From the NCBI GenBank assembly GCA_034401795.1, contig CM067369.1, positions 138,148,496-138,212,495 of the forward strand: a DNA stretch of 64,000 bases, written 5' to 3'. Position numbers and translations under genes: made by a program. The notes under the pieces were generated by a model that saw only the letters and a list, made by a program, of their open reading frames with translations, had not been told where the DNA came from and did no database searches. Numbering within the stretch: position 1 is the first letter of the stretch; every line of letters begins with the position of its first letter. Source of the DNA: Chaetoderma sp. LZ-2023a (lineage: Eukaryota > Mollusca > Caudofoveata > Chaetodermatida > Chaetodermatidae). Positions 22,447-33,141 of this stretch are shown piece after piece.

Positions 22447-23854
22447 TAGAGCTGGGCGGTAGTGACATTTACATGACGGTATCGGTACCATGAAAAAATA
22501 CCGTGGTACCACGGTATACCGTCATCTGAGCTTGAGGAATGCCACGAAATTAGAACAATTTTTTTCATTTCTTTTTCATTTCCATCTCCAATCAACGGTA
22601 AATGTAGGTAAAATAAATAAATTGGCTTTCTGATTTAGAGAAGAAAAACATTATGGCTATTGCGACTGTTTAGTTTCACGACTTTATTAGGTCACTATTT
22701 TTATTGACATAATGTCATTCGCGGGAATATCGGTCAAAGTGTGTGGTCGACTCGCTAACTATAATTCGCTGTTCGAGATATTGGAGCGCGCTATTTTCAA
22801 TCTGGATTGTTCATGCTATTAATGCGTGCGACCAGCAAACGGTAAATTTTATTTTGGCAGTCGAGCGCGTTGATAAACAGAGTCCAGACAAAATCTGCGA
22901 GTATTTAAACGAGGCCAGTGTTGTACTCTTTTACTTCTGTTGGAGTCGTATATTCTGTTACTCGCGAAAACAGGCCTATACACATACATATAACACGACA
23001 TTGAATATAGCCGATTCCAAAGCTTCTGATAATTACCGAGTACCCGATGTGCAGACTCGTTACTCGCCATGCTTCACGTGAACAATGCCTGTAAAAGGCT
23101 ATTTCCGCGAACTTCCGACGTGTAGCCAGTTGAAAAATGAATTACAAAAACTAAAACACTATAATTTTTAGGTGTCATTACTTAAACTAGATTTAATCCT
23201 TAAAGAAATTTCTTAAAACAAGCCAGAAAAATAAAAAATAATGACTTCACAGCTGCTCGTTGTTAATAAATTAGCACGTGATCAAAAAATTCAGCATAGT
23301 AATGTATTTTCCCACGGTCTAGTTCATGAACAACCAATCAGATATGTCTTTGCGAGATTGGTTGTGTTTGACTAGCATGCGGTTTGTATGTTATTTTGTT
23401 ATTCTAGCGGGTTTGTTCGGTGACAAAATGCTTGGAGTAATAAATTAGAAATAATAGAAACAGGAATAGGGAATATATTATAGTGTAATTACTACCGGCG
23501 GACGGCCAGAGAATAAGTTTAGATGCTTTAAATAAAGCAATTTTACCGTGAGACTTTCAAGACGTACGTATGACATACAATTCTGCCTGTCATTATTTTG
23601 TAATTGACGTCTTGTTGTTTGTTTTTACAACGACCCTTTCACCTCGACTCGGCTAATAGTTAGGGATGCCTGTATTTTTGGCACTATTAGCACCTATTTA
23701 CCCTTGGTTAAGTCAGATTTTATGGATCTATTTTTCAAATATTGCTCAAACATTATGGACGGTATTCACGGTATTTAGAAATCTCAACGGTCACGGTATC
23801 GGTTCACGGTATACCGCGGTCCTAACAGTACTACCGTCAGACTGCCCAGCTCTA
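22447..23854. mobile_element. hAT-like non-autonomous DNA transposon, 1408 bp
   Basis: The termini read TAGAGCTGGGC and its reverse complement GCCCAGCTCTA. They are flanked by exact 8-bp duplications GTGCCAGC at 22439-22446 and 23855-23862, the hAT hallmark length. Subterminal regions contain inverted ggtatcggt and ccacggtatacc motifs. No transposase domain was recognised in the interior, including the short frame at 22743-23081. Confidence 0.88.
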
Positions 23855-23884
23855 GTGCCAGCTATGTTGGCTTGGCCTCGTAAT

Positions 23885-24040
23885 TAAGAATAGTTAGAGG
23901 ACATTTGTAAGCCAAGAAGACTATTATTGAATATTTACCACTGGAATGCTGGTTAGATAACTGAGCCAGTCATTCCAGTAGTATATTTTCAAAGATAGTT
24001 TTCTTATGGCCTGTAAATGACATCCAAAAAGCAAATATTT
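23885..24040. repeat. Palindromic repeat, family B
   Basis: Arms taccactggaatgctggtta and gccagtcattccagtagtat around a short loop, with outer gtaagccaagaag and ttcttatggcctg. It ends 35 bp from the donor of the 70-bp NUP214 exon. Confidence 0.75.
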
Positions 24041-24074
24041 TAATTTTCTTGGTTAATTAGTTAAATGGTTAAAC

Positions 24075-24144
24075 CTTATCATCTGGGTTCTTTGCCAAAA
24101 TAGCGGCTTCAAGAGCATTGGCCGAGGCTGTCACGATCATCTCC
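24075..24144 (-). CDS. NUP214: NUP214 micro-size exon, TASANALEAAILAK strand
   Basis: A 70-bp exon (1 + 23 codons). Acceptor cttctgttcatag, then G completing the Trp codon; donor AAG followed by gtttaac, a weak match beyond position +3. It encodes EMIVTASANALEAAILAKN, matching the DLVLAASAASTEVSILARQ strand of vertebrate NUP214. The DIRS element at 24206-31157 begins only about 61 bp upstream of this acceptor, and a hairpin repeat (23885-24040) lies about 35 bp beyond the donor. This small exon is therefore squeezed between mobile sequences. Confidence 0.93.
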
Positions 24145-24248
24145 CTATGAACAGAAGAAAGGTCAACTAGATACATGTGCATGACTAGGGGTAAATATCG
24201 CTCAGAATAAACGAAATCACGGATTTCTTTTTTCACGAGAGAGTTGAT

Positions 24249-24428
24249 ACTTACCTCCCTAATACTCTTTGATATTGCTAAATATTGGCTTTCACTCAAT
24301 AAACACTCAGAATAAAAACAGTTAGGTGCCCCTACTGGGCAGGGAGTCAGAGTGCAGTCCGGCAGATGCCAGCCCCATCACCGCGCATGTGCAGACTAGC
24401 ACTTCCTCTGACTAATTTATTGGCTGAC
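24249..24428 (+). repeat. DIRS copy 2 inverted terminal repeat (3' end of element)
   Basis: Reverse complement of 30964-31143. The central palindrome is degenerate here (GCGCATGTGC at 24383-24392). Confidence 0.93.
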
Positions 24429-24489
24429 ACACATGCAACTACTAAGAGCCTAAAGACCGAGCCTCTGTGGGGTGGAGAGGCCGGGTCCG

Positions 24490-24592
24490 TATTAGGGAGG
24501 TAAGTATCAACTCTCGTAGAAAAAAGAAATCCTTGATTTCGTTTATTTCACTTCAAGAGTATACTTACCTCCCTAATACTCTTTGATATTGC
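24490..24592. repeat. DIRS copy 2 internal complementary region
   Basis: tattagggaggtaagtatca... gatttcgtttatt is the complement of the left end, and atttcacttcaagagtatac... gatattgc is the complement of the right end (one mismatch). The arrangement is the same as in copies 1 and 3. Confidence 0.93.
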
Positions 24593-25127
24593 CAGAATTC
24601 GACAGGGAATTCGGCGGGAGGGAGGCGAGGTCAAAAGACCAGCTCTTCCCTATGCGCTTTTCTGCGTTTAAGGCACTTAAACTTCTGAAACTGTGTGAAA
24701 ACACAGTCAGGATTTGAAAAAACATCGGCTAACACAAACCGATGGATGAGAGATGACCGAATGTCATATGCGCGGCACCCTCACCCCCTTCCTTGGAGGA
24801 AGACTCGAATGACCTCAATGTCCCATATGCTCTCTACGTACAAGTGCCATGTACTATAGGACAGAGACGAAAAAGCTCCATTTTCGTATACTCTTAATGA
24901 TGAACTACATGAAAACACATACCATCACCATTTTAATAACAAAGGGTCACGTGACAATACAATTAACAATGAACAACACATAAACAAGACTGACCTTGTT
25001 GAACTTGGCTGCTGACATCATCTTCCCAGTAGTGAAGGATGATGCAGTCCCAAAAAGTGGTTGTTCCCATTAATTAATTGTGATATATACAAGTAATGAG
25101 GAAGCCTCATCAAAAAAGTACACCTGA

Positions 25128-26080
25128 TTATCTTTTCAAAATCGATAAGGCGAGAGGATTATAGGTGTCACGGAGATAATGGTCTGTAAAACTTGACTCA
25201 CAGTGCCACTGAGCAACTGACATAATGTTATTCACAGGGAACCCCTTAAATAGGGCAGTGGAAGTCACAACGCCCCGGACACTGTGAGCCTTGGCCATGT
25301 CAACTTGCTCACCGGTGGCGGATTTATGACAAAACTGAATACATTCTACAATCCACCTGGAAATGGTGTCCTTAGACGCCCTGCCATGGAGTTCAATATA
25401 TGACAACCATAACGCTGACTGGTCCGTCCGCCACTCCTGAGTATGTTGTTTGTACCGGATCAGTGCTCGGATGGGAGACCATGCTTTAGAATTAGGATCA
25501 TATCTAGTTAAAGCTGGCAAAAAAATAGGTTGACATGGATATTTCAATGACTGATTCTCAGCCAAGAAATTAATCCTAGGTAGAAGCTTAAGGCCTTCCC
25601 CTGTAACCACGAAACGGTTTTCCTCGGCTGATAAGGCATGAATTTCACTCCTACGCCTAGCCGAGGCCGCAGCAATTAAAAATAGTTTTAAGAGTCAACA
25701 TTTTCATAGAAATGGAACTAAGTGGTTCAAAAGGCTTATCGCCTAGTACCTGAAGCACTAGAGATAAACTCCAAGATGGAATCACCGGGGGATTCCTTGG
25801 TCTTAGATTGCCCATGCCTTTAATTAATACATTTAATGTACTTACTTCATCACTTCCCTTATTAGCCAAGCAAGGGATAACTGTCATTAAAGCTGATTTA
25901 TAACCAGCAATAGAGTTAGGCTTGAGGCTATAGGCATCATACAGGTGACAGAGGAAATCAGCTACTACCTGAATAGATGAATCCATTGGATCAATACATC
26001 TTTTAGAGCACCATTCTGCAAATCTGTTGATTTTATAATTATATGCTCTGGAGGTTGACCCCCTCCTGGCTTTGGCCATA
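25128..26080 (-). pseudogene. Tyrosine recombinase of DIRS copy 2, one frameshift
   Basis: The N-terminal part (STSRAYNYKINRFAEWCSKR at about 26060, to LTLKTIF near 25700) is followed by a 2-base deletion relative to copy 1 at about 25680-25700. The frame then continues to 25128 with EGLKLLPRINFLAENQSLKY, AKAHSVRGVVTST (H-x-x-R) and SSFTDHYLRDT, which contains the expected catalytic Tyr. The catalytic set (R in the SARRRSEIHAL block, H-x-x-R, Y) is present. Only the frame break, plus changes such as KGFPVNN, marks it as inactive. Confidence 0.88.
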
Positions 26081-28060
26081 AACATGGCTGCTTGCTCAGA
26101 AAAGTCCTCCTTAATTCTAGATTCCTTGACAACATCCACGCAGTCAATCTGAACATTGACGGATTGTTGTGAAGGGCCTTGCCCTGGAAGATAATGTCGT
26201 CCATCAGAGGCAGAGGAACCGGATTGCAGACCAGAAGGTCCAGTAGATCCGTATACCATGATCGGCTTGGCCAATTTGGGGCGATTAGAAGCACTTGGCA
26301 CTCCTCCTGTCTGATTTTCTGAAGAATTTTTGGAATCAGGATTGCTGGACGGAATGTGTATGCATACATTCCCACCCAGCTGATAGCTAACGCATCTGTT
26401 GCGAAAGCGCTTGGATCTGGAATCATCTTCGCATTCTTCTCCGTTGCGAACAAATCGATGTTGGGTTTCCCCCAATGGTCGAACAGACGATCCGCCACAC
26501 ATTGATTTAGTTGCCATTCCGTCGGTAAAACACTCATCCTTCGGCTCAATGAGTCTGCTAGCAGATTTAACCTTCCCGGAATATGAACTGCTTTCAAGGT
26601 AATCCTGTGATCCAGGCACCAACAAAGCAGTCTCGATGTCATCATACAGAGACTGGGCGACTTCGTTCCGCCCTGGCGGTTTATGTAAGTCACTACTGTT
26701 GAGTTGTCTGATCGAATAAGAACAATCTTGCCCTGAACTTTCTGTAAGAAATGTTCCAGGCCCAGGACTACTGCTCTTAACTCCAGTAGATTGATATGTT
26801 CCTTTGACTGTTCCAGATTCCAAAGCCCTGATATCATGGATTCTTCCAGGCAAGCTCCCCACCCCTCCATCGAGGCATCTGTATACACAGTTACTTGAGG
26901 GTGAGGAGGGGTTAGCATAACCCCCGCCAAGAGATTCTCTGTCTTCAACCACCATTGCAGGTGGTGAATTAGAGGCTCCAACACTGACACGTTCGAGTCC
27001 AGTGAACCTGTACTCTGGGTCCATTGCGTCATGAGAATAACTGGATCGGCCGCCTGAGGAATGACTGGTTCCAGAGAAACCATCAACCCCATCATTCTCA
27101 AGTAAACCCGTGCCAGGAGAATGATGACTGTTGCACACTGACTGTATTACTGAGATGAGTATCTGAACCCTCTCCTAAGTAGGATAAACATATCCTGTCT
27201 CTAGATCGAAGAACATCCTCACGTAAACAAACTTCTGGGATGGAGTCAGCTCTGATGTTTGGAAATTGATTATCCAGCCTAAGTCTGTGAGTTTTCAAAA
27301 GTATCTCCAGATTGGCCGATAAACTTTCATGGGTGTGTGCTTTTAACAGCCAGTCGTCTATGTACGTGTGGACTGCTATGCTTCTCCTGCGGAGGTATGC
27401 TGTAATCGCAAGAACTACTCTGGTGAAAACCCGAAGAGCCGTGGAAATTCTGAAGGGTAACACCCTGAATTCCCACTGTCTGCCCTGGAATGCAAATCTC
27501 AGGAAGCGACGGAAACTCCTCGCTATGGGGATGTGGAAATAAGCATCCTTCAAATCTATTGAAGCTGTCCACATTCCCCTCTCCAACCCCGCCAACACTG
27601 ACTTCACAGTCTCCATCTTGAAACTGGGTGTTTCTATGAACCTGTTCAAAGGCTTGAGGTTGAGAATTAGTCTCCACCCTCCAGTGTTTTTTGTCACTAA
27701 GAACACGGTTGAATAGAAGCCCGGACACTTTTGGGCCGCTGAATTGCTCCTTTTTGTATGAGGGAGTTTATTTCCTCCTCTATACACAACCTTTGATCTG
27801 GATCTCTCGGAATTTGAGTCCAGATTGGCACCAGAGAGAGTCGCGATGATATCCGACTGAAAGCCATTGCAAGACTAAACGGTCCTGAGTCAATCGTTCC
27901 CACTCTTGCTTGTGGCGGGCCAACCGGCACCCCCACTGGACCAACCAGGGAGAGAGGTGGAGTGCAAGAGCGGCACCGTCTCCTTTGCCACAAACACCGG
28001 AGTGGTTTTCACCGTGGTAACCTGCCCATCAGGCACGACCAGATCCTCCCGCGCCACGAC
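25965..28060 (-). pseudogene. RT-RNase H of DIRS copy 2, frameshifted
   Basis: Three overlapping pieces: 27993-27697 (upstream linker, LCIEEEINSLIQKGAIQ), 27787-27098 (RT with NTGGWRLILNLKPLN, SIDLKDAYFHIPI and an intact HTYIDDWLLKAHT box at about 27350-27366) and 27101-25965 (RNase H with VTVYTDASMEGWGACLEES, LLELRAVVLGLEHF, IRSDNSTVVTYINRQGG and LLADSLSRR, then the KPNIDLFATEKNAKM region). The C-terminus overlaps the YR reading frame. Breaks near 27760 and 27290 disable it. Confidence 0.9.
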
Positions 28061-28071
28061 CAGCACCGCGC

Positions 28072-29883
28072 TCACCTCGGTGTGCGGGTGGGTGCCTGTG
28101 CCTGAGGAGCTTGCGCCCCCCCCCCCCCCACTGCTGGCCGAATCGCATGCGGCCGAGGCCGATGCTGCACTGGTGGCTGGCCTCTGACATGGCCACCTCC
28201 ACCTTGAGCCTGCAGGGGATGGTACGCAGGGGGTGCAGCACGAACGCGCTCCCTATGGAGCACCTCAAACTGTTCGCGCAGTGCCCTCTGGTTGTTGACC
28301 AGAGTGACAGTCTTCTGGAGGTGCCTACATCCCTCACCTCCAAAGAGACCAGGACCTGCCATAGGCGTACGCAGAAGCCTATTGTACAGGTCCTGGGACG
28401 GGCACAAGTTATCTAACGCAAACGTGCGCCTCGTCCGGACATTTCTGGTCACCGCCCGAGTCATACAATCCAGAGCCAGGTTGATACCATCCTGGATGGC
28501 TCTCTGGACCATGATCGGGCTCGGCTGGCATGATGCGGATGCTGTCACTACCCCCTGCAACAGCTGGGAGACGTGAGAAAGCGCCGCAATAGACGCTCTC
28601 CCACACTCCTCCGCATCACGCAATGCGGCATTGGCCGAACGCAGTGCGTTCGAACACAAGGCTCCCGTGTCAGAACAGGAGCCTGGCCGCGTATCCTCAG
28701 CTAAAGCCACACAGTCATCAACGCTGGGCTTAGGCACCACACCGTACCTCTGGTAGTCCACGGGTACGATGCGGCAGCGCCTTGCAACCTCGCGAAGGGC
28801 CTTCGCGAGATGGCCATTCGCCTTGATGGACGTCTCCGCCGTCGAGAACATATCAACGATATGCTCTGCTAGCGGCAGAGATGGCATGGCGCTAACAGTC
28901 GACTTTCCAGCTAACCACGGCCGGTGGTCTCGCTGGTTAGCCGACTGTTCCACGGGCAGGTCTGGCCTGACGCTTATCAGCCATTGACAAGCGTCAGACC
29001 AATCCTCCTCCGTGGCTAACTGCGAAAGCTCTACTAGACGAGGGCCTTCGTCTTCCTCCTGAGCTAATGCAGTCGAGCTTGAAGTTGGATATGCTGACAC
29101 TCCTGGCAAGCCAGAAAAAGCATGCGGGCCCGAAAGAGCAGGCATGTTAATCTGACTGGCTTGTCCAGGAGCAGGCGCCGTGGTAGAGCGTGGGGCAGTT
29201 ACCGCCACACCACGGTCCCGGCCCGCACCAGCAATACTCTCGGCAAGCCGAGGTATGCGGAACAACTGGCCGTCAGATCCAACCAGGGCCACCTTCTGAG
29301 CCATGAATTCTACTCCTGCGTGAGTAGAACCGTGGATCATGTCGCCTGTATTCCCCGTGAGGGGTGCCCAGACGTCAAAATCCATGGTCACAGCATCAGA
29401 AGGGGAACCCAGCAGATAATCCTCTTCTTCCTGGCCAGAAAGATTAGACTCCAGGTCAGCAAAGAGAGCTAACCCGGACTGGCCAGGAAAGGTGCCATAG
29501 GAGGTATTGGCACCTGCGGCGTGCGGATACCCCTGGGCTGATAAGCAGCCAGCAGGTTCCAGCGACAACCGTCCACGGACCACCGGCGCGGCAAGCCTGC
29601 TGCCAATGTCGTGGAATGCCCCCTCTAATGGGGCCACCTCTGAATTGTCGAAAACTGGTAACGGCCTAAGGACACTCGATTCAGAGGCATGGATTATCTG
29701 CTCCGAAGCAGATGAAGAGGACAACAAAGGATTTGATCCAGGAAGCATGCCACGGAGCAACTCTGGTACCAAATCCTTTATTGTCCTCTTCATCTCTCCC
29801 AACATCTCACTACGGAAGGCCTCCATGTCCACTGAGGACGAGGCCTTCCTCTTACCCTTTTTACCTACAACCTCTCGTTTCAT
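28072..29883 (-). CDS. Gag-like protein of DIRS copy 2, 603 codons
   Basis: An open frame from ATG at 29883. Order: a Lys-rich start (KREVVGKKGKRKASSS), a leucine-rich helix (MEAFRSEMLGEMKRTIKDLV), a long Ser/Pro/Ala-rich middle, a conserved block near residues 300-520 (SQLATEEDWSDACQWLISVR, DTGALCSNALRSANAALRDA, IQDGINLALDCMTRAVTRNV, AGPGLFGGEGCRHLQKTVTL) and a Gly/Arg/Gln-rich tail (VRGQPPVQHRPRPHAIRP) resembling RGG-type nucleic-acid binding. The Cys/His motif that belongs at the N-terminus is in another frame just upstream (29880-30059), displaced by an indel in a C run at about 29938-29949. No enzymatic domain was recognised. Gag role is inferred from position and tail composition. Confidence 0.8.
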   Translation of the reverse strand: MKREVVGKKGKRKASSSVDMEAFRSEMLGEMKRTIKDLVPELLRGMLPGSNPLLSSSSASEQIIHASESSVLRPLPVFDNSEVAPLEGAFHDIGSRLAAPVVRGRLSLEPAGCLSAQGYPHAAGANTSYGTFPGQSGLALFADLESNLSGQEEEDYLLGSPSDAVTMDFDVWAPLTGNTGDMIHGSTHAGVEFMAQKVALVGSDGQLFRIPRLAESIAGAGRDRGVAVTAPRSTTAPAPGQASQINMPALSGPHAFSGLPGVSAYPTSSSTALAQEEDEGPRLVELSQLATEEDWSDACQWLISVRPDLPVEQSANQRDHRPWLAGKSTVSAMPSLPLAEHIVDMFSTAETSIKANGHLAKALREVARRCRIVPVDYQRYGVVPKPSVDDCVALAEDTRPGSCSDTGALCSNALRSANAALRDAEECGRASIAALSHVSQLLQGVVTASASCQPSPIMVQRAIQDGINLALDCMTRAVTRNVRTRRTFALDNLCPSQDLYNRLLRTPMAGPGLFGGEGCRHLQKTVTLVNNQRALREQFEVLHRERVRAAPPAYHPLQAQGGGGHVRGQPPVQHRPRPHAIRPAVGGGGAQAPQAQAPTRTPR

Positions 29884-30059
29884 CTTCCGCGACCTTGTCC
29901 TTCGCCTGTAAGCACAAAAACTCTTTCATTAACTCGCCCCCCCCCCCACTGCTTACACACATCACAATTAAGTAATGGCCCACAGGGGCTACATTGAAAA
30001 CACAGGTGGGGAATAAACTTCTCCTTCAAGAAGCGACCACAGGACGGGCAACCAGGTCT
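29880..30059 (-). pseudogene. Cys/His motif exon of DIRS copy 2 gag, frameshifted from the body
   Basis: The minus strand after tgtttcag encodes RPGCPSCGRFLKEKFIPHLC, then FQCSPCGPLLNCDVCKQWGG. The Cys/His spacing (CxxC, HxCxxCxxC, CxxCK-W) matches copies 1 and 3 and the fragment at 1-930. It then runs out of frame with the gag body through the C-run indel. No in-frame ATG precedes it, which supports an upstream start exon. Confidence 0.75.
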
Positions 30060-30821
30060 CTGAAACAGGATAGAAGATGAGGACAATGAGTATTTTGGTT
30101 AAGGTTAGAAACTCAAAACCAAAAATAAAAGAGAGGAAAAAATGATCATAAAGATCACTATCCATATGAGAAAACCAGCGTTGGGCAAAACTTTAATAGT
30201 TAATAAAGAGCAAGGCTGATTATGACGTCATAATTTCAAGAAAGAAATTAAATCGATCCGAAACAAACATCCAGATGCAAGGACTTGTATTCATATCCAG
30301 AACATCTAACTATGAAGGATAGGTATTCAGACTACACAAACATCAGATACACAATGATAAGTGGCAAATTTTAGTTTACATAATTATTATCACCTCATAT
30401 CATTAACTAGAATACCTGACTATTTGTATAGACAAACCATCCAATCTGATGAACTGGAACACTCCACCAAGACTATGACCTCTTAACTCTCTCCACCTTA
30501 GGGGAAAGGAATTGGATCAAGAGGGCAAAGTGAGAAGACCTTCTTACGAGGCCTCCGAGTCACTGGACATAGCCTTTTTGGTTAGATAACCTAACAGTAT
30601 TAGTAGGAAATGGAACCTTGGTGGAGAGAAAACAAACCCTCTGTTGATGTGATGTCCCATACATATCCAGACAGATACCTGTGGACATAAACACAGAGAG
30701 ATTAGCATTATATAGCGCCATGTTGACATAAAACAACTATACTAGGCGCTTATCACGATAAATGCGAGTCCCGGAAACACATTACACCGGGAAAAACTCG
30801 CAAAATTATAATAGAAGTCAC

Positions 30822-30872
30822 CTGATGGATAGATCCTGGGCCCTCCTCTGGCGAAGTAATCCTGTCTGCCAT
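30822..30872 (-). CDS. Putative first coding exon of DIRS copy 2 gag (MADRITSPEEG...)
   Basis: ATGGCAGAC at 30872 opens 17 codons (MADRITSPEEGPGSIHQ) ending CAG followed by gtgact. The same length, start and donor are found in copy 1 (MAERVTSPQEG...). The phase-0 join to the acceptor before 30059 is in frame. The sequence differences between copies are mostly conservative, as expected for a coding exon. Confidence 0.55.
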
Positions 30873-30963
30873 CTTAATCAGGTGTTCTAAACTTCTATTA
30901 ACACTCAAAGACTTAAAAACACTTGAGAAAAGCTCTAGCACAAAAAACATGTGTAGAGCCTCT

Positions 30964-31143
30964 GCCAATAAATTAGCAAAGAGGAAGTGCTAGTCTGCGC
31001 ATGCGCGGTGGTGGGGCTGGCATTCGCCGGACTGCACTCTGACTCCCTGCCCAGTAGGGGCACCTAACTGTTTTTATTCTGAGTGTTTATTGAGTGAAAG
31101 CTGATATTTAGCAATATCAAAGAGTATTAGGGAGGTAAGTATA
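30964..31143 (-). repeat. DIRS copy 2 inverted terminal repeat (5' end of element)
   Basis: Reverse complement of 24249-24428, with GCGCATGCGC at 30997-31006. Confidence 0.93.
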
Positions 31144-31337
31144 CTCTAGAAGTGAAATTTCAATATCAATAATTGCACCTTTAGCAGTTGATTTAAGTGT
31201 ATTGTCCATTTTAACAGATTTCTGTACCTACTATCACATCTCAGTATCAAACAATTTGTGCAACATCTTATCAGTTAGTAGTGACACACATTTCGCAAGA
31301 GTGAATACAAGTAATGGATGAATCTACTTTTGGCTTT

Positions 31338-32116
31338 ACAGTATGTCACGAGCGTCAGCTTGGCCTATCTTCAGTACCACAACAGTATGTCATGAGCATC
31401 AGCTTGGCCTATCTTCAGTACCACAATAGTATGTCACGAGCGTCAGCTTCGCCTATCTTCAGTACCACAACAGTATGCCATGAGCATCAGCTTGGCCTAT
31501 CTTCAGTACCACAATAGTATGTCACGAGCGTCAGCTTCGCCTATCTTCAGTACCACAACAGTATGTCATGAGCATCAGCTTGGCCTATCTTCAGTACCAC
31601 AATAGTATGTCACGAGCGTCAGCTTGGCCTATCTTCAGTACCACAACAGTATGACATGAGCATCAGCTTGGCCTATCTTCTGTACCACAACAGTATGTCA
31701 TGAGCATCAGCTTGGCCTATCTTCAGTACCACAATAGTATGTCATGAGCGTCAGCTTGGCCTATCTTCAGTACCACAACAGTATGGCATGAGCATCAGCT
31801 TGGCCTTTATTCTGTACCACAACAGTATGTCATGAGCATCAGCTTGGCCTATCTTCAGTACCACAACAGTATGTCATGAGCATCAGCTTGGCCTATCTTC
31901 AGTACCACAATAGTATGTCACGAGCGTCAGCTTGGCCTATCTTCAGTACCACAACAGTATGGCATGAGCATCAGCTTGGCCTATCTTCTGTACCACAACA
32001 GTATGTCATGAGCATTAGCTTGGCCTATCTTCAGTACCACAACAGTATGTCACGAGCGTCAGCTTGGGCCATCTTCAGGTACCATAACAGTATGTCACGA
32101 GCGTCAGCTTGGCCTC
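31338..32116 (+). repeat. 44-bp minisatellite, about 17 copies
   Basis: The unit contains tatgtca(c/t)gagc(g/a)tcagc and ttggcctatcttcagtacca then caa(c/t)ag. The first unit starts at 31342 and the last at about 32091. The two sub-variants (cacgagcgtc and catgagcatc) tend to alternate. It lies in a NUP214 intron beside DIRS copy 2. The period is not a multiple of three, so the open frames across it are by-products. Confidence 0.95.
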
Positions 32117-32219
32117 TAGCTAAACTCCTCCCATCCTGTGAGCGTGTTGGGATCGATTTATATAGTAATTTGAATCCTGAATTCCCAGAATCCTGATTTC
32201 ATGGTAACTATACAGCTAA

Positions 32220-33012
32220 CCTGTTGAGCATTTTGAAATTACTAATTTGACTGGGTGCTGTTGCAACAGTGCCCAGTCAAATTACTTTCAAAATATTCAA
32301 CAGAATGTTTATTAAATAGTAGATACAATTCGTACAACTTGACGGATTATTAACAGTTCATGACAGACATAGTGTATAGATACGCCATTCATGTTATATT
32401 TTTATTGTGACATCAACCTGTCTGTGACGTATTTGATTATGACGTCATATACTTGACTGAGAGATTGGATTCCTCTATAGACATGATAGAGGGATCCATA
32501 ACTAGCTATGCCACGCCGATTTCTAGCTAAGGTCCGCCCCAGGTATGCACATTTGAACTGACTTTAAATTCTTAGAATCCCAATTTCAAGGTAACTACAC
32601 AGGAAATGACAGGTAAGCTGTTGAATATTTCAGAACTAATTTGACTATATAGTTCTAATAAAGAAATGCATCATAAATCCGCTCTTTTAAAAATTAACAT
32701 CTTTCTGTGACAGAATAAGCATCTACACGGGTCCATCCATTTCTAACTAAACTCTGCCCACTTCATACGCACATTTGAAATGATTGGATATTTTGACACT
32801 AATTTGACTGGGTCTCCCAGGCAAATTAGTTTCCATGGACTCAACAATATAGTTAGTAAATTGTAACTCTACCAAAGACATGCAATTCAGATGCTTACCA
32901 CATGGGACCTTTGCCACTTTGTGTAGCAACTAATATTATTTCCTTGTCAGCTAAGTGACATATTTTGACAATGATGTCACATACTTGACTGACAGATCGG
33001 CTCTCTCCGTTA
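32220..33012 (+). repeat. Cluster of three hairpin family A copies
   Basis: Copies start near 32220, 32622 (partial) and 32780. The first has gcattttgaaattactaatt / aattactttcaaaatattca arms around a gtgctgttgcaacagtgccc loop and the tail caattcgtacaa... gattatgacgtcatatac. The last ends about 30 bp before the donor of the NUP214 exon at 33044. Confidence 0.75.
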
Positions 33013-33043
33013 CTCCAGCTCACAATCATACCCAATAACTCAC

Positions 33044-33141
33044 CATTTTGGAATGTGGTTCATAAAGTATTTATGCGATCTCTCTTCTCCTGTCCCATAG
33101 CAGATATCTTCAAAGTTAATCATTGATGGATTGCCATCTTT
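33044..33141 (-). CDS. NUP214: NUP214 exon, NFEDICYG segment
   Basis: Internal exon of 98 bp (32 codons + 2), from acceptor gtttgcag to donor CAAAATG followed by gtgagt. The encoded INFEDICYGTGEERSHKYF corresponds to the VNFMEPCYGSCTERQHHYY segment of vertebrate NUP214, and the final Trp codon is completed by the first base of the next exon. A hairpin-type dispersed repeat ends only about 30 bp beyond the donor. Confidence 0.93.

Larger units (their letters stand above)
24206..31157 (-). mobile_element. DIRS-type retrotransposon, copy 2 (6.95 kb)
   Basis: Left and right inverted terminal repeats (24249-24428 and 30964-31143), an ICR at 24490-24592, and gag, RT-RNase H and YR on the minus strand. 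The right half of the ICR differs from the right end at one base, and the left half at a few. The gag body is open, but RT-RNase H and YR are frameshifted. It sits in the NUP214 intron between exons 33044-33141 and 24075-24144, in sense orientation, only about 61 bp from the downstream exon's acceptor. Confidence 0.95.

Noticed and set aside
28111-28416. Plus-strand frames opposite the DIRS gag genes (also 40630-41268 and 41367-42213)
   Set aside because: Antisense shadows of GC-rich gag sequence; they match each other only because the gag genes do.
31338-32116. CRISPR-like appearance of regular repeats
   Set aside because: The units are contiguous and near-identical with no unique spacers, and the context is a eukaryotic intron.
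31314-32196. Open frames across the 44-bp repeat (MSISLAYLQYHNS type)
   Set aside because: Period 44 is not a multiple of three, so frames rotate; a minisatellite by-product.
32898-32955. Candidate NUP214 exon on the minus strand before gtaagc at 32898
   Set aside because: Its reading frame cannot join the 33044-33141 exon (wrong phase, immediate stop), whereas 24075-24144 fits in phase and in sequence.
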